Positions 36,420 to 44,831 of a stretch of DNA of 64,000 nt are shown here, piece after piece; within the stretch, counting starts at the first letter, position 1; every line of letters starts with the position of its first letter. Position numbers and translations under genes: made by a program. This stretch comes from Promethearchaeota archaeon. Lineage in GTDB: Archaea; Asgardarchaeota; Lokiarchaeia; Sigyniarchaeales; SOKP01. The stretch spans positions 62,001-126,000 of the forward strand of contig JAEOUA010000010.1 in assembly GCA_016839555.1 (NCBI GenBank), in the 5' to 3' direction. The notes under the pieces were generated by a model, which did not search any database, was not told the DNA's origin, and saw only the letters and a program-made list of their open reading frames with translations.

Positions 36420-36515
36420 GGGTTATAACATCTAAAATTTAATTTATAATTTTTATCAATTTCTATAAAGTATAAAATAATGCTTATTTTATTGAACTAA
36501 TCAAAAATAGCTATT

Positions 36516-37046
36516 TCATGAGCGGAGCAATATTAAATTTTTTTCTTTACATATATCGTTTAATTCTTCAAACACTTTCTTTTTGGTTATAGTTTCTGAA
36601 ATATTCAATTTTAACCTAACATTAGAAATTTCATTCATCTCTGTGAAAATAGCGTGTAATTCTGAGACTTTTATTCCCTTTGATGCTAACCGATCAATAG
36701 TATCAACAACATCAGTATCGAATACATGCCCTGATAAAATAACCATTATCTGCTGTCTTTCCGCCCCAAGGATTATATTGTCAATTTGAATTCTTTTTTC
36801 TTGGAGTTCCTTTTTAATATTTCTTAAGCTAGCTTCATGTAATCCTTCAGGGAGTTCAAATGAAACACTCACAGGTATCATATCATCGGTTTTTTTATCA
36901 TGATGATGTAACACGGCGAATATATTCCCACCATTATTAGATATAGGCTTAATTAATTCTATCAAACTCCCGGGAGTATCAGGAATTCTCACCATAAGTG
37001 AGATCATTTCTTTTAGGAGTTTATTGTTCGGATATTGATTTTGCAT
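36516..37046 (-). CDS. Tandem ACT-domain regulatory protein
   Basis: Protein of 176 residues with two ACT-like segments. The first opens ISLMVRIPDTPGSLIELIKPI, then NGGNIFAVLHHHD, a clear ACT start. The second lies at about 95-170, with QQIMVILSGHVFDTDVVDTI. ACT domains bind amino acids, so it may sense threonine or another product and modulate homoserine dehydrogenase. It stands just upstream of hom. Homoserine dehydrogenases often carry a fused ACT domain, whereas here it is separate. Confidence 0.78.
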   Translation of the reverse strand: MQNQYPNNKLLKEMISLMVRIPDTPGSLIELIKPISNNGGNIFAVLHHHDKKTDDMIPVSVSFELPEGLHEASLRNIKKELQEKRIQIDNIILGAERQQIMVILSGHVFDTDVVDTIDRLASKGIKVSELHAIFTEMNEISNVRLKLNISETITKKKVFEELNDICKEKNLILLRS

Positions 37047-37303
37047 GAAGATTATATAATTAATTTGTTAGACTAATTTTATTATGATTTATTAATATAA
37101 TATTTGCTAAAATTTAATTTATTTCTTAAAAGAACAAAAAAATCCAAGGTTCAATTCTCATTCGAAGAATGAATCAATATTTAAAGATATAATTCTGAGA
37201 AAAAAACCGATCTTTTACAATAATTATTGATTTTATAGATAAGAATAATAAAAAAAAGAATAATTTTATTAATTTTAGATAGTATTTCTCTTATTTCTAC
37301 TTA

Positions 37304-37948
37304 TCAGTCTTTTTTAATGAGAGATAATAGAGATATGATCGTTATTATACTTCCAGATATTAAAATTATATAGAACCCAAGGGTAACTTCAGCACTGATC
37401 TCCATAAATAGAATGATAATCGGAATAGAAGAGAATAAATCCCACGGAAATAGCCAATCTATAAAAAAACCTCCGATTAAATAAAAAAGTTTTACTGTTT
37501 CAAGGATTTCATTTTTGAATGTATAATATTCTATAATAGGTAAAAGTATTAGTGCAACTCCAAAAATTAATGTTAACACTACTATTATAACAGATATTCT
37601 GTCCGTTACTTCTAAAATTCCTATTAATACTACAGCTACTCCTAAAATGAGAATTAATATTGAAAATACTGAATGAGTTGATGATAAAGCAATATTAGTA
37701 AAGATGTTAGAAAATAGTTCATTGAGTATGAAATCATAGAGGAGATAATTTAATAATATATCAGGAGGATAGAAATCCCATAAAGTACACTTGAGTTCAC
37801 CAAATAACGGTATATATTCCACATTTATACCTGCGAGAAGAAAACTGATTGTTCCTTTTGAAATGGTTAGGAAAGAGCCTATTACCGCAACAGCACCTAA
37901 AATTATCATAAAAACTCCTATAAATCGAGCATATTTTTTTAATGTCAT
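37304..37948 (-). CDS. Multi-TM membrane protein, paralogue 4
   Basis: Protein of 214 residues. It opens YARFIGVFMIILGAVAVIGSFL, has a long polar loop (about 35-75) and three further helices, and ends LGFYIILISGSIITIISLLSL, with the GFY signature of the family. The gene lies just beyond the hom-ACT pair. Confidence 0.6.
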   Translation of the reverse strand: MTLKKYARFIGVFMIILGAVAVIGSFLTISKGTISFLLAGINVEYIPLFGELKCTLWDFYPPDILLNYLLYDFILNELFSNIFTNIALSSTHSVFSILILILGVAVVLIGILEVTDRISVIIVVLTLIFGVALILLPIIEYYTFKNEILETVKLFYLIGGFFIDWLFPWDLFSSIPIIILFMEISAEVTLGFYIILISGSIITIISLLSLIKKD

Positions 37949-38135
37949 TTTTTTTAACGCTCCTATTATATCTTAAAGATGTATAAAATTTAACTAGTAT
38001 TTTATTTAAAGTTTATTCTTGAATAAATTAATAGTAATAATATCTTTTATTTCGAAAAATTTCTAAATACTCAATATTTTAGAATTAATACTAATACAAA
38101 TTATAGAAATAGTAAAATCTAATTTTTAATAAATT

Positions 38136-38480
38136 TTATTGAAATAAACCTTCAGGAGGTATACGCTCTCCGCACTCTGGGCAGAAAGTCAGATTTTTTG
38201 GGATTTTCTTATGACATTTTGGACATTGTATTTTATCGGAGGGTAATCCCTCAACTTCTTCATAAGATACAGCTTCAGCAGAATCAGAAGTTCCCGTTCC
38301 TGATATTTTTTGTGGTTTATATTTAATTATTAAGAGTGCCAAAATCGAAAGAAGAACAATGGGAATTGAAATCAAAATTGCAATATAAGGAATACCTAAT
38401 AACGTTAATAGAATTAGTAGAAGTATAATTATCATTAATGAGAATCCAATAATCAAACCTGAAACTTTTTTTTTATTCAC
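38136..38480 (-). CDS. Two-helix membrane protein with C-terminal zinc ribbon
   Basis: Protein of 114 residues. Two hydrophobic helices fill residues 8-52. After a polar linker the C-terminus carries C-x2-C twice, CPKCHKKI...CPECGERI, a zinc ribbon facing the cytoplasm. Such membrane-tethered ribbons are common in archaea; their role is unknown. It may be co-transcribed with the AIR-synthase-like gene, 21 bases upstream. Confidence 0.65.
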   Translation of the reverse strand: MNKKKVSGLIIGFSLMIIILLLILLTLLGIPYIAILISIPIVLLSILALLIIKYKPQKISGTGTSDSAEAVSYEEVEGLPSDKIQCPKCHKKIPKNLTFCPECGERIPPEGLFQ

Positions 38481-38501
38481 TATGTTAATTCACGCATTTA
38501 T

Positions 38502-39461
38502 TTAAAATTTCATGACATCAACAGAATCTATACCATCATTTAATCTCAAAAGATTTTTTTCATTTATAATTTTTCCTATAACATTTGCTGTCAATCCATG
38601 GTCTTTGAAAATGTTAATAATAGGTTCACAATTATGATCTGGAGCAGTTACTATAAAGGAGGTAGTTAAATACATCTTGGAATATGTTATTAAATCATAA
38701 TCGGCTTCATTTAAGATGGGTGGGATATGTATTTTATTAATATTAATAGTTGCTCCCACCTTAGAATATTTAATTAATTGAAAGATAGAACCAAAGATTC
38801 CACCATTAGAAATATCCTTGGAGGACGTAGCAATCTTTTTCTCTGCAATGACATTCATAGCTTTTCTTCTTCTCAGTACTTCTTCTGAACTTTTAAAAGT
38901 TGTGGTATCAAAAAAATATTTGCTTGCTTTACCTATTCTTCCATTAAAATCTACAGCTAAAATAATATTATCATTAATTTGAGCTCCTCCTGCCGAAATA
39001 TAATGATTTTTACTAATCTCACCGATCATCGTAGAACTTAACTCGTAACATGTACCATTAGTATTCGTATGCCCTCTTATTATCGGTACCTTAAATTTAT
39101 TTGATCCATAACAAATACCTTTTAATATCTGATTTCCTATCTTCTTTTTCTTGAAAGAAAGTATAATACTCGCTCCAAGAGGTTTACCTCCACAAGCATA
39201 GATATCATCAACACTAACAAGAATACTACTGAATCCCGCACCGAAAGGATAATTTTCCACAAAAAAAGTAATTATTCTATCTGTTGTTATTAAAATATAT
39301 TTATCTCCATCCCGAACAGCAGCAGAATCTTCTCCCATGTCGGAAAAAATTCTTTCTGTTTTAAAACTATTTTCTTTTATAAATTGAATTATAGGACTTA
39401 TTTCCTTTTTTTGAATTACATTCTCATTATTTCGAATAGATTCTGCTAACCTTTTCAACAT
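38502..39461 (-). CDS. AIR-synthase/PurM-related protein (methanogenesis-marker-2 type)
   Basis: Protein of 319 residues. The segment FSDMGEDSAAVRDGDKYILITTD, then GAGFSSILVSVDDIYACGGKP and, later, STSKDISNGGIFG-like text (SSKDISNGG) match the PurM/HypE/SelD/ThiL fold family. This version resembles COG2144 and the methanogen marker protein 2 group, whose reaction is not established. These enzymes usually bind ATP and phosphorylate a carbonyl or amide oxygen. It is not purM itself. It is divergent from the composite GTPase gene. Confidence 0.72.
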   Translation of the reverse strand: MLKRLAESIRNNENVIQKKEISPIIQFIKENSFKTERIFSDMGEDSAAVRDGDKYILITTDRIITFFVENYPFGAGFSSILVSVDDIYACGGKPLGASIILSFKKKKIGNQILKGICYGSNKFKVPIIRGHTNTNGTCYELSSTMIGEISKNHYISAGGAQINDNIILAVDFNGRIGKASKYFFDTTTFKSSEEVLRRRKAMNVIAEKKIATSSKDISNGGIFGSIFQLIKYSKVGATININKIHIPPILNEADYDLITYSKMYLTTSFIVTAPDHNCEPIINIFKDHGLTANVIGKIINEKNLLRLNDGIDSVDVMKF

Positions 39462-39621
39462 ATAATATTATAAGAAAGTTTTATTATTATAAGAATGTTT
39501 TATTTTCATAATAACCTTCTTACAAAATTTTAATCTGAAATAAATATTTAATAGACTCAATAAATAATCATCCTAATAATATATTCATTAAAATTAAGAT
39601 TAATAAAAATTTCTCAAAGCT

Positions 39622-41091
39622 ATGGAAAAATTATTTGAAACTTCAATTATTAAGGGGTTTGTTTTGTCCTACTCGCATACAGAAAAAGGACCAGAATTAA
39701 TATACACGTTTCCTTATTACAAAAAACAAGAAGCTAAGAGTAATGAAGATAGTAATATAAATGAAAGAAATGAAATAATCCTTACTCAGCAAGAGTTTAT
39801 GAAGATCACGATTAAAAATTTATCACTAGTCCTCACTGATGAAATTATTTCCTCTGAAGGTGAAGAAAAACCACAATATTTTTGCATTATTCCGTTTCCA
39901 GATTTCTTTCTTACGGCAATAACTTATTATCATTATATTAATGGAAATGTAATCGCTTTTTCCGTGCTTGTTCATGAGAATGATAGAAATTTTTTGTATA
40001 AAAATCATAATGGGATTAAGAAAATTATAATTGAGTTTTTTAAGAAATTTGATAAAATTCTGGCACAGAATTTTATATCACAAGAAGAAGCACACCCCTA
40101 TTTTGAAAACCTTTTGATACAATTAAAAGAATTAGAAAATCAGAAATTAGATCCAGCAATAGCCGATAGAAAAATGAAAATAATATTAGCTGGATTAGAC
40201 GATTCCGGAAAAACTAGCTTTCTTTTAACCGTTGATCGCAAATTTTCAAAATTAATGAATATAAAACCTACAGCTGGGGCTAAAGTACAATCTATCCAAG
40301 CTTTAGGGGCGACACTCTTTATCTGGGATCTTGGAGGTCAGAGAAAATACCTAGCTAAATATTTAACTAAATCAAGTATTTATTTATATGAATCTGATTT
40401 AATCTTTTATTTTATTGATATTAAAAATAGAGAAAGGTTTGATGAAAGCCTTGATTATTTAAGGAGAATTCATAAAATACTGTATAAAGAGTTAAACCAA
40501 GACACTCCTATAGTCTATATTTTTTCTAAAGGAGATATTGATATAATAGACACAAGGGAAATAAAACAAAATATTAAATATCTCAAATTCAAGATCAAAG
40601 ATATTATAAATAAAAAAAAATTTAGAACTCATGTCACCAGTATCTTCGAAATTACAACTGTTCTACGAGCTTTTTCTGAAGGAATAAAGAAATTAAGTTT
40701 TAACCGAAAATTGATAAATTATAACTTAAAAAAATTCTCGAGAAAAATAAATGCCTATATTACTTTACTTTTGAGTAATGATGGATTAATTCTATCAAAT
40801 TATTATTCTACGCAAATAAAACCAAAAGAAATAATACAAGATGTACTAGAAATTACGGCTCCTCAATTCACTATTATATATAAAATATTTTATAAATTTA
40901 AAGCCCTTAATAAAGAACAGGCGATATTTGAAGTAGCAAATTCAATATTTCTTATCAAAAGAACTAAGATTTTAGGACAAGATATTTTTATATTATTCGT
41001 CCTTAACAATTTAAACAAACAAAATAAAATAAATATATTATTACCTGAGTTTTTAGATCGGATTAAAAGTTTACTTACCACATATATATAA
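39622..41091 (+). CDS. Composite GTPase: longin-like, Arf-like G domain, roadblock-like
   Basis: Protein of 489 residues, a paralogue of the one at 19144-20553. The longin-like domain (5-140) includes IIPFPDFFLTAITYYHYI and IAFSVLVHENDRNFLYKN. The G domain (184-345) has GLDDSGKTS (191-199), PTAG (216-219), DLGGQ (236-240) and SKGD (302-305) in place of NKxD. The C-terminal domain (about 360-470) has AYITLLLSNDGLILSNYYS. The altered G4 motif may affect nucleotide choice. The gene is flanked by an AIR-synthase-like gene and mtrH-like gene, both minus-strand, so it forms its own unit. Confidence 0.78.
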   Translation: MEKLFETSIIKGFVLSYSHTEKGPELIYTFPYYKKQEAKSNEDSNINERNEIILTQQEFMKITIKNLSLVLTDEIISSEGEEKPQYFCIIPFPDFFLTAITYYHYINGNVIAFSVLVHENDRNFLYKNHNGIKKIIIEFFKKFDKILAQNFISQEEAHPYFENLLIQLKELENQKLDPAIADRKMKIILAGLDDSGKTSFLLTVDRKFSKLMNIKPTAGAKVQSIQALGATLFIWDLGGQRKYLAKYLTKSSIYLYESDLIFYFIDIKNRERFDESLDYLRRIHKILYKELNQDTPIVYIFSKGDIDIIDTREIKQNIKYLKFKIKDIINKKKFRTHVTSIFEITTVLRAFSEGIKKLSFNRKLINYNLKKFSRKINAYITLLLSNDGLILSNYYSTQIKPKEIIQDVLEITAPQFTIIYKIFYKFKALNKEQAIFEVANSIFLIKRTKILGQDIFILFVLNNLNKQNKINILLPEFLDRIKSLLTTYI

Positions 41092-41127
41092 TATTAAAAT
41101 AGTCTTTTCCTTAAAAAAATTCAAAAT

Positions 41128-42033
41128 TTAAAATATCTTCTTTAAAGGATTCCTATCCGATAATTTTTTTCTTAAAACTCTTTTTCTATAATACGACTTC
41201 ATTCCAGAGATTAATGCTAGCGAAGGAATGACGCATTGAGCAAATTTAATAGGACCAAAAAGAACAAAATCACCTCCAGCATCAATACAATTTACCATAA
41301 TTGATGAAATGGCGCCACAACGTACTTCATCTCCATATTTTTTGATATATTCCCAGCCATATATCGCATTCGAAGGAGCATAACCCGTAGGAAAACCCGT
41401 TTCTCTTTTAATCAATGATGTAGCCTCAGCATTAAAGCTTATCGAGGGAAGATCTAAAACTGCTGTATCTACAATTAAATTATCAATCCCAGCCTTCTTA
41501 GCCTTTGGTATTAATATATCTTTAAGAAATTTTAATTTTTGTTCAGGATATATTGCTTTCATTCCAAATGTTAATAACACTGAATTCTTAATTCCAATCT
41601 GCTTTAGTTTTTCGCAAGACTCTTCGGTAGTATTCTCATCAATACTATTTAAAATAGCTCGATTTAATAAACCAATTTCTTTTAGCCCTTTCAAGGCGGG
41701 AATTCTAATCTCATCATTTAATCCATCTACTAAAAATGGTATATCAACCAAATCCGCTATATATACACATTCTTTTATTAACGCTTCTGGATAAGCACCA
41801 ACAATATCAATTATTGCTTGTATATTATTATCATCTACAATACTCATAAAATCATTTACTTCTTGTTCAACAAGATCTTTGTCAAATTCTCCTGTTTTTT
41901 CATTTTTTAATGCAGGATGTTTTGAATAAAAGACAGAACCAATTGCAGCCGGAGGATACTCTCCGGGTTGTCCTCCAAGCTTAATATTCCCAATTTCTAT
42001 AATTTTTTGCTCTTTTTCAAAAAGAAAGACCAT
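41128..42033 (-). CDS. mtrH: MtrH-like H4MPT methyltransferase subunit
   Basis: Protein of 301 residues. It shows the MtrH opening, IIEIGNIKLGGQPGEYPPAAIGSVFY, and a DHPS-like TIM barrel with FLVDGLNDEIRIPALKGLKEIG and DTAVLDLPSISFNAEATSLI. MtrH transfers the methyl group between tetrahydromethanopterin and a corrinoid protein. No other Mtr subunit is in the window, so it is more likely to act with a soluble corrinoid protein in methylated-compound or C1 metabolism than in energy-conserving MtrA-H. The gene symbol marks family, not complex membership. Confidence 0.82.
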   Translation of the reverse strand: MVFLFEKEQKIIEIGNIKLGGQPGEYPPAAIGSVFYSKHPALKNEKTGEFDKDLVEQEVNDFMSIVDDNNIQAIIDIVGAYPEALIKECVYIADLVDIPFLVDGLNDEIRIPALKGLKEIGLLNRAILNSIDENTTEESCEKLKQIGIKNSVLLTFGMKAIYPEQKLKFLKDILIPKAKKAGIDNLIVDTAVLDLPSISFNAEATSLIKRETGFPTGYAPSNAIYGWEYIKKYGDEVRCGAISSIMVNCIDAGGDFVLFGPIKFAQCVIPSLALISGMKSYYRKRVLRKKLSDRNPLKKIF

Positions 42034-42178
42034 ATGATAACCATTTTTTAAAAATTTGAGTTATATTATCATTGGAATTATTAAATTTAATCTTAATTAA
42101 TTTACAGATAATAATTAAAGGAATTTTAAACTAAAGATATATTCATTATAATTTAATTTCAAAAAAAAGATAATGTTC

Positions 42179-42856
42179 TTATGATTCTGTTAAGGAGATA
42201 GGCACCTTATCTTTAGGAGGTGCTTTTCCATCTCCATAAATCTGATACATAACGGCCCTTCTAGAGCATTCATAAAAACTCTCATAAATATTCATCTGCT
42301 TATCATAAAGAGCACAAGTATGAAATATCTTAGGATTCCATATAGAAAGATCATGATTGGAATTGTACCATAATTTTTCTTCCTTAAGGACTTTTTTGAA
42401 ATCCTCTGCTTTTATTGTCAAACTTAAATCTTGTTTATTCAACATAACAACTAGGGGAATCTCTTTAATCAGCTTATCATATGCTATTGTTTTTAATTCT
42501 TTTAGAAATTCAATGTTATCTTCAATACATTTTTGCTGAGAATCAACTACAAAAAGAATTCCATCTGTTTGCTCATAAACCCGCTTACGTAATTTTGAAT
42601 AGCTTTTTTGACCAGCAACGGTATATATCAAATAATAAACCTTATTTTGTTTTTTAGATTGAAAAAGTCCTTTATCATACAATAAGGTTGCGCCACTACT
42701 GCTTTCTATTTTTGTTAAATTTTCCGTAGGGACGATATTTTTATTCTCTTCTTTTGTTAATTTATATAAGGTGTCTAATATAGTAGTTTTTCCCGATGCG
42801 TACATTCCAAAATAGAGGATCTTTATGTAGATCTTATCCCCATCGATTTTTACCAT
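42179..42856 (-). CDS. MglA/Arf-like small GTPase
   Basis: Protein of 225 residues. G1 is GMYASGKTT (17-25); a Thr follows in PTEN (43-46). The G3 region reads TVAGQKSYSKLR (79-90), with T-x-A-G-Q in place of D-x-x-G-Q, as in bacterial MglA. G4 is NKQD (140-143). The hydrophobic core strands are intact. In bacteria MglA is controlled by a roadblock protein, MglB; several roadblock-like proteins are encoded in this window, though none next to it. It lies about 145 bases upstream of mtrH, on the same strand. Confidence 0.75.
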   Translation of the reverse strand: MVKIDGDKIYIKILYFGMYASGKTTILDTLYKLTKEENKNIVPTENLTKIESSSGATLLYDKGLFQSKKQNKVYYLIYTVAGQKSYSKLRKRVYEQTDGILFVVDSQQKCIEDNIEFLKELKTIAYDKLIKEIPLVVMLNKQDLSLTIKAEDFKKVLKEEKLWYNSNHDLSIWNPKIFHTCALYDKQMNIYESFYECSRRAVMYQIYGDGKAPPKDKVPISLTES

Positions 42857-43129
42857 GAGTGGTTAACCTAATTCATTTTTTATATTATTCGATAAATCTA
42901 TTCTTTTTACATCGGTTTTGTTATATTAATTAAATAAAGGGTCCCTTTTATAAAAATGATTGAAATTTTTTTTTTATTTTGTTAGGTGAATCTTTTAATT
43001 AATATATATTTACCACCATACTTAAAAAATTGTTTATATTATTATAAAAATCTTTTTTGTTTGATTTATAAGAAAATTATTTTAATTATTTAGGTTCTCT
43101 GTTTTTTTTAAAAAAAGTTTATTAAGGGA

Positions 43130-44011
43130 TTATTTATGCAGTTTTAATAAAAATTCGGCAAGCTTCCATTGTTTTCGAATATTATCATAGACATTTTGCT
43201 GGCTTTCTTGTAAATAATTTTTGAAAGTATCCCAATCTTTTTTATTTTCTTCAGATGTCTCTTTTATAATATCATATAGTTGTTCAAATTCATTGACAAA
43301 AATTAGCTCGTCGCTCGTCCTATTTGCATGCTCAGAAAGGAGAAAAATATAATATTTACTAAGTTCTTCGGGATCCATTATACCTGGACCAGCATTTCCA
43401 TCTCCTGCCTTATCTCCTCTTAATAACTGAGTATCAACCATTGTCGGAAGAACTGTATTAAAATTAATATTTTCACGTCGATATTCTAATGCTACAGCTC
43501 TTTGAAATCCAACTACAGCATATTTTGAAGCAGTATACGCTGTGAATCTTGGCATAGCATTAGGATAAGCAGCACTCCCAGTAATAATAAATCTCGCTTT
43601 ATCGTTTTTATCATCTTTTTTCAATAAATCATATGCTGCCTTAAATGTATAAAACACTCCATCCACATTGACATCCATTATGAAAGCAAATTTTTCTGGG
43701 GTAAATTTATGGGTATCATATCTCCCTGATGCGCCAGCGTTAGCAATTACACCATTTAATTCTCCTAGCTCATTATGAAAATAATTAAATAATTCTTCTA
43801 CTTCAGAATAATTTGTGATATCAGCAGTCTTGAGGGAAACTTTAACATCTGGATTAATATTTTTTATTCGTTCTTTTGTTTCCTTTAATTCTTCAAAGGT
43901 TCGTGAAGTTATACCTATATTTGCACCTTCTTTTGCGCAAGCTTTCGCAATTTCTCTCCCAATACCCCTTCCAGAGCCCGTGATCACAATATTTTTATCT
44001 TTTAATAACAT
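43130..44011 (-). CDS. Short-chain dehydrogenase/reductase
   Basis: Protein of 293 residues from the ATG at 44011; an in-frame GTG at 44020 would add three residues. NAD(P)-binding TGSGRGIG is near the start, NAGASG follows the fourth strand, and the catalytic set is Ser in ITGSAA and Tyr-Lys in AYTASKYAVVG. A C-terminal extension of about 45 polar residues goes beyond the usual 250. The substrate is not indicated; sugar, lipid or acyl substrates are all possible. It sits alone between HdrC and the MglA-like gene. Confidence 0.82.
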   Translation of the reverse strand: MLLKDKNIVITGSGRGIGREIAKACAKEGANIGITSRTFEELKETKERIKNINPDVKVSLKTADITNYSEVEELFNYFHNELGELNGVIANAGASGRYDTHKFTPEKFAFIMDVNVDGVFYTFKAAYDLLKKDDKNDKARFIITGSAAYPNAMPRFTAYTASKYAVVGFQRAVALEYRRENINFNTVLPTMVDTQLLRGDKAGDGNAGPGIMDPEELSKYYIFLLSEHANRTSDELIFVNEFEQLYDIIKETSEENKKDWDTFKNYLQESQQNVYDNIRKQWKLAEFLLKLHK

Positions 44012-44223
44012 TACACTCACTCTTTCTTTAAATTATAGAAATAGCTCTTATCTTATTTCGTATTAATGTACTTAATTTTTTTATAGTAAATAATATTTAG
44101 ATTTATTTTATAAAACTTTTATAGAAATATATTTTCTTTTTCAAAATCTAATATTTTTTTTGCAATATACTATATTCTCTATTAGAAGAGATTAAATAAA
44201 AAGATTAAGTTAAGAAGAAAATT

Positions 44224-44787
44224 ATGGATAAACCAATTGCTAAAGAAATTGATAAGGACGAGGAATGGAGTTATGACTTTTTAGAAGAATTAACAGAGGA
44301 TGTGAAAGAAAATAGAAATATTATACAATGTATATCTTGCGGGAAATGCGTTGGTGAGTGTCCAGCGTCTAAAATTTCTAATTTTAATATAAGGAAAGTT
44401 ATCCAAAAGGTTTTAAAAGGAAATAGAAGCGTATTAAAAGATTCTGATATTTGGTATTGTTTTTTATGTGAGCAATGTAAACGCGTCTGTCCTAAAGAAG
44501 GAATAAATATTCCATTACTTATAATTAATTTAAGAAATGAGTCCTTTAAAAGAGGTTATGGCCCAAAATATAATGATTTAACTAAATATGTGGAAATGTC
44601 TGAAAGATTCTTAACGAGTGGGGTAGTGGTTGATGAGCCATTAGATGGAGTTCTTTCAGAGGATAGAGTCAGGGAATTAGATAAAATATGCGATTTTGCG
44701 AGGATTAAATACGTCTTTAAAGCAAGTGGTAAGAAATTACCCGAAACAAAAGCTAAACATAAAAAATCTTCAAATAAAAAAAAATAG
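44224..44787 (+). CDS. hdrC: HdrC-like iron-sulfur protein
   Basis: Protein of 187 residues with two [4Fe-4S] motifs, CISCGKCVGECP and CFLCEQCKRVCP, separated by a helical stretch, the pattern of heterodisulfide reductase subunit C. In HdrABC, HdrC passes electrons between HdrA and HdrB. No HdrA is found nearby. The lysine-rich C-terminal tail is unusual. HdrB follows after 44 bases. Confidence 0.82.
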   Translation: MDKPIAKEIDKDEEWSYDFLEELTEDVKENRNIIQCISCGKCVGECPASKISNFNIRKVIQKVLKGNRSVLKDSDIWYCFLCEQCKRVCPKEGINIPLLIINLRNESFKRGYGPKYNDLTKYVEMSERFLTSGVVVDEPLDGVLSEDRVRELDKICDFARIKYVFKASGKKLPETKAKHKKSSNKKK

Positions 44788-44831
44788 AGAGATCAATACA
44801 AATTTAAATATCATAGTATAAAAAATAGAAA

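Noticed and set aside
37140..37200. GGTTCAATTC resembling a tRNA T-loop
   Set aside because: No acceptor, D or anticodon arms can be formed around it, on either strand.
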